From CAZKVU01 sp964556475 (GTDB taxonomy: Bacteria; Patescibacteriota; Microgenomatia; UBA1406; HO2-37-13b), in the NCBI GenBank assembly GCA_964556475.1, contig CAZKVU010000003.1, forward strand, positions 1-64,000: 64,000 nucleotides of DNA, read 5' to 3'. The notes beneath the pieces were generated by a model. That model was not told the origin of the DNA. It saw only the letters and a list, made by a program, of their open reading frames with translations, and did not search any database. Shown piece after piece: positions 6,866 to 15,553 of this stretch. Within the stretch, counting starts at the first letter, position 1, and each line of letters begins with the position of its first letter. The position numbers and the translations under genes were made by a program.

Positions 6866-7594
6866 ATGATTGTTCAGATAAAACTTCCAGATGGCGCCCA
6901 GCTTATCCCAAAAGTACAGACTGATGTCCGAATAGGTGACTCTTTATATTCAAGCGGTAACTCTGAAACCCATACTATCCACGTCGCTGAAAAGCTCAAA
7001 ATCAACCCTCACGACATTTTTGCTTTTACTGTTGTTGTTGTCGGTGACGAAGTTCATCACGATTCTGTTATAGCTGAAAAAAAAGGTCTTATGCGCAAAA
7101 AGAAAGTGCATAGCCCAGTGCAGGGGATTGTCGCAAGAATTGACCATGAAAATGGTATTGTGAGCATTAATATAGATGGTAAAACAGCTCAGGAACATCC
7201 GTCATTTTTTAATGGAAAAATTACTTCGTATGATGTTGGTTCGAGTATGCTCGATGTGGAAATAAAAGGTGCTATCGAATTAGAGCATGCTTCAGAAATT
7301 ACTATGACCGGTGGGGGAGAACTTTATTTTATGAACGATGAGCAGGACTATTTTCAGATAAATGAGTCAGACGTACAGGGAAAGCATGTCGTTATGAATA
7401 TAGCAAAACCGCAAGTTATTACTAAACTGGAGGCATTGTCTGCAGATGGTGTTATAGCATTGGAAGGGGAAGTTTCAAATTCGTTTCCTGTTATTTTATT
7501 ATCGGAAGGTTCGCTCAAAAAACTACTCTCGCGAAAATATACATATGTTGTTTATTCTTCACACTCCAACAACATAATGGCATATAATAGTTAA
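6866..7594 (+). CDS. Conserved-looking protein with a lipoyl/barrel-sandwich-like segment
   Basis: A 242-residue protein I cannot name. The middle reads GDEVHHDSVIAEKKGLMRKKKVHSPVQGIVARID, the pattern of a biotinyl/lipoyl-type barrel-sandwich hybrid, where a GD-xV-xxG turn is followed by SPxxGxV. No biotin- or lipoate-accepting lysine motif is evident. The rest is rich in beta strand, with a GGGEL turn and a hydrophobic C-terminus. There is no signal peptide or clear membrane span. It lies 6 bases before the S41 protease gene, so a link with envelope proteolysis is possible but is inference. Confidence 0.55.
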   Translation: MIVQIKLPDGAQLIPKVQTDVRIGDSLYSSGNSETHTIHVAEKLKINPHDIFAFTVVVVGDEVHHDSVIAEKKGLMRKKKVHSPVQGIVARIDHENGIVSINIDGKTAQEHPSFFNGKITSYDVGSSMLDVEIKGAIELEHASEITMTGGGELYFMNDEQDYFQINESDVQGKHVVMNIAKPQVITKLEALSADGVIALEGEVSNSFPVILLSEGSLKKLLSRKYTYVVYSSHSNNIMAYNS

Positions 7595-7600
7595 TTCAGT

Positions 7601-8860
7601 ATGGAAGAACAAACACCTAAGACAAAAAAACCGATTAAACAACATCTTTCAAATATCGTTATCCTGCTCTGCGGTGCAATAGTTGTTTTCTTACTTGGAA
7701 AGAATGTCGGTGAGCATAAAATAAACATACGCACCACACCGAATTCTCAGATTAAAATCAGCAATCTCAACGAGGGAAACAAGGAGCACATCGATTTTAG
7801 CCTCTTCTGGCAAACATGGAATGCAATCGAGGAAAACTACATCGATCGGGCAAAAATTAAGCCAAAGGATCTTTATTACGGCGCAATTAAGGGAATGGTG
7901 GCATCGCTCGGCGACTCATATACGTATTTTCTGACACCGAATGAATACAAGGAAAGTAAAGATGAACTTAAGGGAACTTTTGAGGGAATTGGTGCAGAAT
8001 TAGGTTTAAAGCAAGGGCAAATTGTCATTGTCACACCACTCGAGGATTCACCAGCGAAAAAAGCTGGTCTTCTTTCCGGAGATATTATTACAAAAGTCGA
8101 TGGCAAAAAAACTGATAATTGGTCTCTTCAAGAGGCTGTGAATAAGATTCGAGGACCTCGGGGTAAAAAGGTTGTACTTACCGTATTCCGTCCCTCACTT
8201 CAGGATGAAAAGGAAATCAGTGTTACTCGTGACAAAATCAATGTCAAGTTTGTTGAAATAAAGTATGAAGGTGACATCGCTATTGTTAAACTTTCTCGCT
8301 TCGGTGACGATACTGTCCCATTGTGGAATCAGGCTGTTGACCAGATTGATGAAAAGTGGAAAAAAGGAACAATCAAAGGAATGGTTCTTGATTTGCGAGG
8401 TAATCCAGGTGGATTCTTGGATGGGGCTATTTATATTTCATCTGAATTCCTTCATAAAGATGATGTCGTTGTTAAGCAGGAGTATGCTGATAAAACACAG
8501 GATATATATCGATCAGAACGGGACGGGCGTCTTATTGGAATTCCGCTTGCAATACTTATTGATGGAGGTTCGGCATCTGCATCAGAAATCGTTGCTGGAG
8601 CAATGAGAGATAACAAAAAAGCAACGCTCGTTGGGGAAAAATCATTTGGGAAGGGCACTGTTCAACAGGTATTCGACTTATCTGGAGACGCTGGAGTGCA
8701 TATAACAATTTCCCGTTGGGTACTTCCAAATGGTGACTGGATACATGAGAAGGGAGTCAAACCAAATATCGAAGTTGAAAACGAAAGTGATACAGAAAAT
8801 ACTCTTACCAGAGACACTGACAAGCAGCTCGACAAGGCTTTAGAAGTTCTGCAAAAATAA
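7601..8860 (+). CDS. S41-family C-terminal processing peptidase (CtpA/Prc type)
   Basis: A 419-residue protease with an N-terminal membrane anchor at about residues 17-33. The PDZ domain lies near 120-205, and the tail-specific protease domain follows. The catalytic serine lies in DGGSASASEIVAGA (324-328) and the general-base lysine in SFGKGTVQQ (Lys351), so the dyad is intact. Such enzymes cleave proteins from their C-termini outside the cytoplasmic membrane. The stop is followed after a single base by the HtrA-type protease, so the two are surely co-transcribed. Length is normal. Confidence 0.95.
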   Translation: MEEQTPKTKKPIKQHLSNIVILLCGAIVVFLLGKNVGEHKINIRTTPNSQIKISNLNEGNKEHIDFSLFWQTWNAIEENYIDRAKIKPKDLYYGAIKGMVASLGDSYTYFLTPNEYKESKDELKGTFEGIGAELGLKQGQIVIVTPLEDSPAKKAGLLSGDIITKVDGKKTDNWSLQEAVNKIRGPRGKKVVLTVFRPSLQDEKEISVTRDKINVKFVEIKYEGDIAIVKLSRFGDDTVPLWNQAVDQIDEKWKKGTIKGMVLDLRGNPGGFLDGAIYISSEFLHKDDVVVKQEYADKTQDIYRSERDGRLIGIPLAILIDGGSASASEIVAGAMRDNKKATLVGEKSFGKGTVQQVFDLSGDAGVHITISRWVLPNGDWIHEKGVKPNIEVENESDTENTLTRDTDKQLDKALEVLQK

Positions 8861-8861
8861 T

Positions 8862-10025
8862 ATGAAAAAAACACTTATTATTCTGCTCATATTAGTAGCA
8901 GCTCTCGTTATTGGACAACAAAAAGGTTTAATTGTTCTTCCAATTGATAAAGTACAGGACCAAGGAGCTGCAAAGAAGAAAAATGACGTCAAGGCTGTAG
9001 TCAAACAGCCGATACAATTGAATAACTATGAAGATACAATAACATCAATCATTCAAAAATCGCTACCATCGGTTGTCACGATTAAAGTTTCAAAAACCAC
9101 ACAAAGTCCAAGTTCAATTATTTTTGATCCGTTTGATTCTTCATCCCCATTTAAGAAGGTTCCTGGAAAGACTCAGGAAATCGAAGGCAATATCGGCAGT
9201 GGGTTTGTAATCTCCAAAGATGGCTATATTGTGACCAATAAACATGTTGTCGCCGATACTGAAGCTCACTTCAAAGTTATTACTAATGATGGAAAACAGC
9301 ACGATGTTACAAAAATTTCTCGTGATCCATTAAATGATCTTGCTATTGTAAAAATCGAGGCCAGCGAACTCAGGCCGCTCAAGCTTGCCGACTCAGATAA
9401 TATTAAACTTGGCCAGACTGTTATAGCTATTGGTACACCACTGGGTCAATTCACAAACACCGTCACTACCGGAATTATTTCCGGATTAGGTAGAGGTATT
9501 GTTGCTAATACAGACCTAGAAGGTTCAGTTGAAAGGCTTGATAATGTTATCCAAACAGATGCGGCAATAAACCCGGGAAATTCTGGTGGCCCATTGATTA
9601 GCTCAGATGGATTAGTTGTTGGGGTTAATACGGCAATTTCGAGTTCCGGCCAAAATATAGGATTCGCAATTCCTTCAAATGTTGTGTCTGATCTTATTAG
9701 TAATTTTGATAGTACAACAAGTCAGATTCAAAGACCATTCCTCGGTGTTCGCTATCAGGCAATAACCAAACAAGCTGCTATTCTTAATGATGTTCCACAA
9801 GGCGTGTTTGTGATCGATCTAATAAAAGACTCACCCGCAGAAAAAGCAGGTATTCTCAAAGGGGATATCATCACTGAATATAATGGTACGAAAATTAATG
9901 GGGAAACCGATACGCTTCAAAAAATGCTATCGCAATCAAAGATTGGCTCCACAGTCATAATAACTGTTTGGCGTGATGGCAAAACACTTACCAAATCGGT
10001 TAAGCTTGAAGTATTTGATCAATAA
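8862..10025 (+). CDS. HtrA/DegP-type trypsin-like serine protease
   Basis: A 387-residue protein with an N-terminal anchor or signal (residues 4-18), a chymotrypsin-fold protease domain and one C-terminal PDZ domain (about 290-385, starting near RPFLGVRYQAI). The triad is complete: His128 in TNKHVV, Asp159 in LNDLAIV and Ser241 in NPGNSGGPL. HtrA proteins degrade or refold damaged envelope proteins. A serine-rich insert at about 80-105 lies where LA-loop variation is common. It forms a tandem with the S41 protease, suggesting a joint envelope quality-control unit. Confidence 0.95.
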   Translation: MKKTLIILLILVAALVIGQQKGLIVLPIDKVQDQGAAKKKNDVKAVVKQPIQLNNYEDTITSIIQKSLPSVVTIKVSKTTQSPSSIIFDPFDSSSPFKKVPGKTQEIEGNIGSGFVISKDGYIVTNKHVVADTEAHFKVITNDGKQHDVTKISRDPLNDLAIVKIEASELRPLKLADSDNIKLGQTVIAIGTPLGQFTNTVTTGIISGLGRGIVANTDLEGSVERLDNVIQTDAAINPGNSGGPLISSDGLVVGVNTAISSSGQNIGFAIPSNVVSDLISNFDSTTSQIQRPFLGVRYQAITKQAAILNDVPQGVFVIDLIKDSPAEKAGILKGDIITEYNGTKINGETDTLQKMLSQSKIGSTVIITVWRDGKTLTKSVKLEVFDQ

Positions 10026-10042
10026 TCATAATCGCGTAAAAA

Positions 10043-10867
10043 ATGAACGTCTATAATTTTAGTGATATCCATCAACATGTTTCTCGCATCCTTGATAAAT
10101 CGGATCGTGTATTTCTAGAAGGTTTGCGAAAGGATAATATTATCTCTTCAAAACTCGATATTAATGCATATGCAGACATCGTATCTGAATATGATAGAAG
10201 GATAGAGGATATTCTTGTTGACGAATTAGCAAAAGTATATCCAGAGATCGGATTTATCACTGAAGAAGCAACGGATAGAAATAAAAAAAAATGGAACTGG
10301 ATCATTGACCCAATCGATGGCACATTTAATTTCGTTCATGGTGTGCAAACATGTGGGACATCAATTTCTTTATGGCACGAAAATGATCCATATTATGGTG
10401 TTATGTCTTTTCCGGCAATGACCGAACGGGCTCATGCCATAAAAGGAGAGGGGATATATTCAAATAATGTTCGCCTTCCATCACAACATACTCGAATCAC
10501 ACCGATGCCGTCGCCTTTATTCTCATCACTTGCGCAAATGGAAAACCTTTTAACCATGTTTCAGGAAATAGCACGACTCGTTTCATATCCCCGCACATTT
10601 GCCTCAAGTGTCTATCATATCTATCTCACGACGACTCATAAGGCAGATTTAACCGTGATCGTTAATAATGAAATTTGGGATATTGCAAATGCTGAACTTT
10701 TTGCACATGAGGCTGGTTTATACATTGAGTACCCATGGATTAAGCCGGACGTGCATGATGTACGTCGCGAATACGACCAAGCAGTCATTCTTGGTGAGGA
10801 AGAACTGGTTAAAAAAATCTCAGAACGATTTAAACAACTCTATTCGAATAGTAGGGATTTAATCTAA
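10043..10867 (+). CDS. Inositol monophosphatase-family phosphatase
   Basis: A 274-residue protein with the family's metal-binding motifs: ITEEAT (Glu74/75), DPIDGTFNFVHG (Asp89, Asp92) and EIWDIANAELFAHEAG near the C-terminus. Members dephosphorylate inositol phosphate, 3'-phosphoadenosine phosphate, fructose bisphosphate or sugar phosphates; the substrate cannot be told from the motifs. It lies 17 bases after the HtrA gene in the same direction and may belong to that operon. No Shine-Dalgarno sequence precedes it. Confidence 0.9.
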   Translation: MNVYNFSDIHQHVSRILDKSDRVFLEGLRKDNIISSKLDINAYADIVSEYDRRIEDILVDELAKVYPEIGFITEEATDRNKKKWNWIIDPIDGTFNFVHGVQTCGTSISLWHENDPYYGVMSFPAMTERAHAIKGEGIYSNNVRLPSQHTRITPMPSPLFSSLAQMENLLTMFQEIARLVSYPRTFASSVYHIYLTTTHKADLTVIVNNEIWDIANAELFAHEAGLYIEYPWIKPDVHDVRREYDQAVILGEEELVKKISERFKQLYSNSRDLI

Positions 10868-10886
10868 TCTACATAAAGCCTTACCA

Positions 10887-10910
10887 ACCTGAGTCGTCAT
10901 CATCTCAGGT
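10887..10910. promoter_or_regulatory. Inverted repeat upstream of the hisS promoter
   Basis: A perfect 7-base palindrome (ACCTGAG, 10 bases, CTCAGGT) between the phosphatase gene and hisS, ending 8 bases before the hisS -10 and covering where the -35 should be. No T-run follows, so a standard terminator is unlikely. An operator for hisS is a possible reading. Confidence 0.35.
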
Positions 10911-10918
10911 CATTCTGT

Positions 10919-10924
10919 TATAAT
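10919..10924 (+). promoter_or_regulatory. -10 element of hisS
   Basis: TATAAT, 7 bases before the ATG at 10932. The predicted transcript starts at the A of the start codon. No good -35 is visible at 17 bases, which fits a role for the overlapping inverted repeat. Confidence 0.65.
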
Positions 10925-10931
10925 TATCTTC

Positions 10932-12173
10932 ATGTCATCTGACCAGAATATGCAACCACTTAAAGGTTTTCGGGATTTTATGGGACCAGAAGCTCGTAAA
11001 AGGAACTGGCTCATATCTCGTATTCGTGCTGTTTTCGAACGGTTTGGTTTTGAACCGCTTGAAACACCTACACTTGAGTACGAATCACTCCTTATGGGTA
11101 AATATGGAGCAGAAGCCGAAAAATTAATTTATCGATTTGAGGATAATGGGGAGCGTCGAGTTGCAATGAGATATGATCAGACCGTTCCTATGGCCCGTGT
11201 AATAGCAACACATCAAAATGATATTGCAGTACCGTATAAAAGATATCAAATACAAAATGTCTGGAGGGCCGATAAACCTCAAAAGGGGAGATATCGTGAA
11301 TTTCTCCAGTGCGATGCTGATATTATCGGTTCATCATCAAGCATTTCAGATGCTGAAATCCTCGCTGTTTATTATGCAATCTTTCAGGAAATTGGTATTT
11401 CATCACTGAAACTTAAAATAAATGATCGAACTCAGCTTATTGAGAGTATCAAACAGGGTGGAGTGCCTGAAGATAAAATTTTTTCTGTCATTCAGACGAT
11501 CGACAAACTCGATAAAAAATCAGCGGATGATGTTGCCGAGGAATTGGATGAAAAAGGAATTGCTCAAAGTAGAGAGCTTATACAATCCCTTCAGCAACTA
11601 CAACCCACAGATCAACTACAAACTATCATAAACGCTGCTACTCGGCTCGGTGTGCCTGAGAATGTTTTTGAATTCACACCAACGCTTGCAAGAGGTTTAG
11701 ATTATTATACCGGCATGATTTTCGAAGGCATTGTCCCTGAGTACACAGCGGGATCTGTTGGAGGCGGTGGAAGATATGATAAACTTATCGGCAATTTGGT
11801 AAATATTGATATGCCTGCAGTTGGTTTTGGACTGGGATTCGATCGTACCTTGGAGGCGGCAGAAGAACTTGGAAAAATCCCATCAAATATTGGCTCTTCT
11901 CAGGTTCTCGTTACGATCTTTGATGAGCAACTTATTGAAAAATCACTTCAGATTACTTCTTTGCTACGAAATAATAACATTAATACTGAATGCTACACTG
12001 ATTTTACATCGAAAATTGACAAGCAGCTTAAATACGCAGATAGAAAAAAGATTCAGTATGTAGTTATTATTGGACCGGAAGAAGCTGAGAATAATAATGC
12101 CGTTCTGAAGAACATGCAAACAGGAGAGCAGGAAACAATTTCTATTGACCAACTTGTTAGCCGTATTTCCTAA
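10932..12173 (+). CDS. hisS: Histidyl-tRNA synthetase
   Basis: A 413-residue class II synthetase. Motif 2 is present (ERRVAMRYDQTVPMARVIA), followed by KRYQIQNVWRADKPQKGRYREFLQCDADI, the histidine-specific LARGLDYYTGMIFE, and the glycine-rich SVGGGGRYDKLIG with FGLGFDRTLE of motif 3. The C-terminal anticodon domain (about 325-413) is present. Length is typical. It charges tRNA-His. It is followed 5 bases later by prfA, so both are probably on the same leaderless transcript. Confidence 0.96.
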   Translation: MSSDQNMQPLKGFRDFMGPEARKRNWLISRIRAVFERFGFEPLETPTLEYESLLMGKYGAEAEKLIYRFEDNGERRVAMRYDQTVPMARVIATHQNDIAVPYKRYQIQNVWRADKPQKGRYREFLQCDADIIGSSSSISDAEILAVYYAIFQEIGISSLKLKINDRTQLIESIKQGGVPEDKIFSVIQTIDKLDKKSADDVAEELDEKGIAQSRELIQSLQQLQPTDQLQTIINAATRLGVPENVFEFTPTLARGLDYYTGMIFEGIVPEYTAGSVGGGGRYDKLIGNLVNIDMPAVGFGLGFDRTLEAAEELGKIPSNIGSSQVLVTIFDEQLIEKSLQITSLLRNNNINTECYTDFTSKIDKQLKYADRKKIQYVVIIGPEEAENNNAVLKNMQTGEQETISIDQLVSRIS

Positions 12174-12178
12174 TAATT

Positions 12179-12874
12179 ATGCTCAACATAAATCCGAATA
12201 CTGCAATTATTGAGGTGAATCCAGGCGTCGGCGGTGACGAGTCTAAAATCTGGATGCAGGACTTATTGAACTCTTACATACGGTATGCTCAACGACAAGG
12301 GTATGCGGTTGAAAATCTTGATGAAAACTCAATAAAAGTAAAAGGGGATAATATTTTTTACAAGTTTGAGAAGGAAACAGGGGTTCATAGGGTGCAACGC
12401 ATACCTAAAACAGAAAAAAGGGGAAGAGTCCATACATCAACAGCGGTTGTTCTTGTGATGCCAAATATTATCCAAACCCATGCAAATCAAATTCCTCCAC
12501 ATGAACTTGAGTGGCAGTTTTATCGTTCCGGGGGGTCTGGAGGTCAGAATGTAAATAAAGTCAATACAGCAGTCCGCCTCATTCATAAACCAACAGGCAT
12601 TACTGTTACCTGCTCGCAAGAAAGAACACAACAAGCAAACCGACAAATAGCCATGCAGCTTCTCCTTGGAAAACTATATCAACGCGATGAAGAAAAAAGA
12701 CAAGGATTGCATGATTCGTTTGTTGAGGACAAAGGAACAGGGCTCCGTGCTGAAAAAATTCGCACGTATAATTTCCCACAAAATCGTTTAACTGATCATA
12801 GAACAGGAATGACTGTTCATAGTCTTTCGCAGATTATTGATAAAGGTGAATGGGAACGAATATTTACTTCCTAG
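12179..12874 (+). CDS. prfA: Peptide chain release factor 1, lacking domain 1
   Basis: A 231-residue release factor, against about 360 for normal RF1. It begins inside domain 2 (IIEVNPGVGGDES, compare EIRAGTGGDEA) and has the anticodon-reading region GVHRVQRIPKTEKRGRVHTS, with PKT at 76-78 where most RF1 proteins have PAT. The peptidyl-tRNA hydrolysis motif GSGGQNVNKV (GGQ 121-123) and the C-terminal domain to YNFPQNRLTDHR are intact. The missing roughly 105 N-terminal residues cannot be upstream, because hisS ends 5 bases earlier. RF1 decodes UAA and UAG. Retained reading and catalytic motifs argue for a working enzyme. Confidence 0.88.
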   Translation: MLNINPNTAIIEVNPGVGGDESKIWMQDLLNSYIRYAQRQGYAVENLDENSIKVKGDNIFYKFEKETGVHRVQRIPKTEKRGRVHTSTAVVLVMPNIIQTHANQIPPHELEWQFYRSGGSGGQNVNKVNTAVRLIHKPTGITVTCSQERTQQANRQIAMQLLLGKLYQRDEEKRQGLHDSFVEDKGTGLRAEKIRTYNFPQNRLTDHRTGMTVHSLSQIIDKGEWERIFTS

Positions 12875-12902
12875 TTGTAACTTTGCCAGGCTGTGCTATA
12901 AT
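12875..12902 (+). promoter_or_regulatory. Promoter of rpmE (-35 TTGTAA, -10 TATAAT)
   Basis: TTGTAA, a 16-base spacer and TATAAT, then 8 bases to the ATG at 12911. It begins right after the prfA stop and is one of the few promoters here with a recognisable -35. Confidence 0.65.
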
Positions 12903-12910
12903 TGTAATCT

Positions 12911-13243
12911 ATGAAAAAAGGGATTCATCCAACAATGCATCCGGTAGTTTTTGTTGATGGTCAACATCAAATAATCACAAAGTCTACCAGAACATCAGAG
13001 AAAACCATTGATATTGATGGTGTGATGCATTATGTCATTTCAATTGACGTGAGTTCCTATACACATCCACTTTATACTGGTGAGAAACGATTTGTTGATA
13101 CTCTTGGACAAGTTGGCCGATTCCAGGAAAAGCAAAAGAAAGCAGAAGCATTCAGAAAGAGTCTTATTCAAAAGAAAGGCACAACTGAAGTTAGAAAACA
13201 AGAAAAAGCTAAATCACTCAAAGATCTCCTCTTAGAAGTCTAA
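12911..13243 (+). CDS. rpmE: 50S ribosomal protein bL31 with C-terminal extension
   Basis: A 110-residue protein. The first 75 residues fit bL31: MKKGIHPTMHPVVFVDG, a central beta region and SSYTHPLYTGEKRFVDTLGQVGRFQEK. It lacks the CxxC pairs, so it is the zinc-free type. The extra 35 residues are lysine-rich and probably reach along ribosomal RNA. L31 joins the two subunits near the central protuberance. rpmE next to prfA is common in bacteria. Confidence 0.92.
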   Translation: MKKGIHPTMHPVVFVDGQHQIITKSTRTSEKTIDIDGVMHYVISIDVSSYTHPLYTGEKRFVDTLGQVGRFQEKQKKAEAFRKSLIQKKGTTEVRKQEKAKSLKDLLLEV

Positions 13244-13252
13244 AAACTCAAT

Positions 13253-13528
13253 ATGGTAACAGAATCTGACACAGTAAATGGTCAGGCTATTAACCTCAAC
13301 GACCTTGCAACATGGCAAAATGCTGAGCCGGAAAATAGAGCCGCTATATGTATGCAATTAGGGTTCTTGCCTAGCGGGGAGGCTCTGGCAGTATTAGGTG
13401 GATTCATTGATAAAGCCCTTACTCGAGAAGATGGACGAGAAATCAATCCTGGTTTAGCAATCTATTATTCCAGGTTTGCTCAGCAGGAACTTGGAGCTGT
13501 TGAACCCCCACTACCACGAGTCTCCTAA
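13253..13528 (+). CDS. Small hypothetical protein
   Basis: A 91-residue soluble protein I do not recognise. It contains no membrane span, cysteine pair or known motif; the single Cys is in AAICMQLGF. The sequence is mildly acidic with helical segments. It starts 9 bases after rpmE in the same direction and is probably co-transcribed. The frame ends 64 bases before gyrB. It is supported by position and clean codon use only. Confidence 0.55.
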   Translation: MVTESDTVNGQAINLNDLATWQNAEPENRAAICMQLGFLPSGEALAVLGGFIDKALTREDGREINPGLAIYYSRFAQQELGAVEPPLPRVS

Positions 13529-13555
13529 CAAAGACTCAAATAAGCCCTCCTCAGC

Positions 13556-13584
13556 TTGCTTTTAGCACCCGTTTTAGGTATACT
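13556..13584 (+). promoter_or_regulatory. Promoter of gyrB (-35 TTGCTT, -10 TATACT)
   Basis: TTGCTT, a 17-base spacer and TATACT, then 8 bases to the ATG at 13593. Spacing is ideal for the housekeeping sigma factor and again predicts a near-leaderless mRNA. Confidence 0.65.
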
Positions 13585-13592
13585 TTTAACCT

Positions 13593-15518
13593 ATGGTTGC
13601 TTCACAAAACAATGATTATTCTGGAGATTCAATTAAAGTCCTCGAAGGTTTAGAGCCCGTCAGAAAGCGCCCTGCAATGTATATTGGATCGACATCACTC
13701 GAAGGTGTCTATCATTGTCTTGCTGAGATTGTTGATAATGGTATTGATGAGGCATTAGCGGGTTTCGCGAGTAATGTTAACATCACCCTTGAAGAAAATG
13801 GATATATTACCGTTCTCGATGATGGACGAGGCATACCAGTCGACATTAACCCAAAATATGGTATTTCTGCTTTAGAACTGGTTTTTACGAAACTCCATGC
13901 AGGTGGAAAATTCGATGGTAAAACATACAAAATTTCAGGTGGTTTACATGGTGTTGGTGCAAGCTGTGTCAATGCTCTTGCAACACACCTTATTGCAGAA
14001 GTAAAACGTGGAGATAAAATTTACCGACAAGAATATAAAATCGGAACACCACAAGGGCCATTACAAGAAGTATCTGAATCAAAACTAGGACTAATATCTG
14101 AGTCAGGAACCGCAATATCGTGGCTTCCTGATGCAACAATATTCACTCAAGGAATCGAACTTACATTTAAAGAAGTCAAAAGAAGAGTTAAAGATCGCGC
14201 ATACCTCATTCCATCAGTCATGTTTACCATTGACGATAAAAAAGGTGATAATAATTGCGCTTTTTATTTTGATGGTGGTATTTTGTCACTCCTGCGTGAT
14301 CTCAACCTTAACAAGCATATCCTTCATGACCCACTGTACTACAAGTCACAGGTTGATGATGTTGAGCTCGAGGTTGCTCTGCAATATAACGACGGTGTCT
14401 CAGAAAACGTTATGTCGTTCGTTAACGTTATTAATACTAAGGAAGGCGGCACTCACTTGACTGGTTTTAAGGCTGCTTTGACCCGCTCTGTAAATGCGTA
14501 TGGAAAAAATGAAGGACTGATAAAGGACTCCTCATTGAGCGGAGATGATACCCGCGAGGGGTTAACAGCGGTAGTTTACCTTAAAATGCCATCAGCCAAT
14601 CTTCAATTTGAAGGACAAACAAAGACAAAATTAGGAAATCCTGAGATCCAAAGCATGGTTCAACAGGAAATGAATAAATTTTTTGATCAATCGTTTGAGG
14701 AAAATCCAAAAGCAGCAAAAGAAATTATCGGAAAAATTCTTTTAGCACAAAAGGCACGACTTGCAGCAAAAGCAGCTAAAGATGCCGTTCTACGAAAAGG
14801 TGCTCTTGATGGAGCTTCACTTCCAGGAAAACTAGCTGATTGTCAGGAAAGAGACCCCTCAAAATCAGAATTATTCATCGTTGAGGGAGATTCGGCAGGT
14901 GGATCTGCAAAACAAGGACGTGATCGACGTTTTCAGGCAATCCTCCCACTCCGTGGAAAAATTCTTAATAGCGAAAAAGCGTATTTAGATAAAGTACTCA
15001 ACTTCCGTGAAATTAAGGATCTTGTTATTGCGCTTGGCATGGGAATAGGCGATACGGTTGATTACAAAAGACTTCGTTATCATAAAATCTGTATTATGAC
15101 CGATGCAGATGTTGATGGTGAGCATATTATGACCTTGATCCTAACATTCTTCTTTAGACATTTGCGATCAGTTATAGAAAATGGTCACCTATATATTGCT
15201 CAACCACCTTTATATAAAGTAAAGATTGGCACTAAACAATGGTATGCATACAACGACGAAGAAAAGGAAAAAATTCTCAAAGAATTCCAAACAGCAGACG
15301 CGAAGGTAAATATCCAAAGGTATAAGGGTCTTGGAGAAATGAATCCCGATCAATTATTTGATACCACTATGGACCCAACGAAAAGACTGATGAAACAGGT
15401 TCACATTGATGATGCAGAAAACGCTGATCAAATTTTCTCAATTCTTATGGGTGATGAAGTGCCACCACGAAGAAAATTTATTCAATCGCATGCACACGAT
15501 GCACAATTAGACATTTAA
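13593..15518 (+). CDS. gyrB: DNA gyrase subunit B
   Basis: A 641-residue type IIA topoisomerase ATPase subunit. The GHKL ATP site is seen in EIVDNGIDEALAG, DDGRGIPVD and SGGLHGVGASCVNAL, with QTKTKLGNPE closing the transducer. The TOPRIM domain has LFIVEGDSAGGSAKQGRDRRFQAILPLRGKILN and MTDADVDGEHI (metal-binding acids), and the end has QRYKGLGEMNPDQL. Length is normal for the short gyrase B form. It works with GyrA, whose gene follows after ppa, to introduce negative supercoils. Confidence 0.96.
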   Translation: MVASQNNDYSGDSIKVLEGLEPVRKRPAMYIGSTSLEGVYHCLAEIVDNGIDEALAGFASNVNITLEENGYITVLDDGRGIPVDINPKYGISALELVFTKLHAGGKFDGKTYKISGGLHGVGASCVNALATHLIAEVKRGDKIYRQEYKIGTPQGPLQEVSESKLGLISESGTAISWLPDATIFTQGIELTFKEVKRRVKDRAYLIPSVMFTIDDKKGDNNCAFYFDGGILSLLRDLNLNKHILHDPLYYKSQVDDVELEVALQYNDGVSENVMSFVNVINTKEGGTHLTGFKAALTRSVNAYGKNEGLIKDSSLSGDDTREGLTAVVYLKMPSANLQFEGQTKTKLGNPEIQSMVQQEMNKFFDQSFEENPKAAKEIIGKILLAQKARLAAKAAKDAVLRKGALDGASLPGKLADCQERDPSKSELFIVEGDSAGGSAKQGRDRRFQAILPLRGKILNSEKAYLDKVLNFREIKDLVIALGMGIGDTVDYKRLRYHKICIMTDADVDGEHIMTLILTFFFRHLRSVIENGHLYIAQPPLYKVKIGTKQWYAYNDEEKEKILKEFQTADAKVNIQRYKGLGEMNPDQLFDTTMDPTKRLMKQVHIDDAENADQIFSILMGDEVPPRRKFIQSHAHDAQLDI

Positions 15519-15553
15519 CATAGGCCAATCCATTATTAGTTTATTTATTAAAT

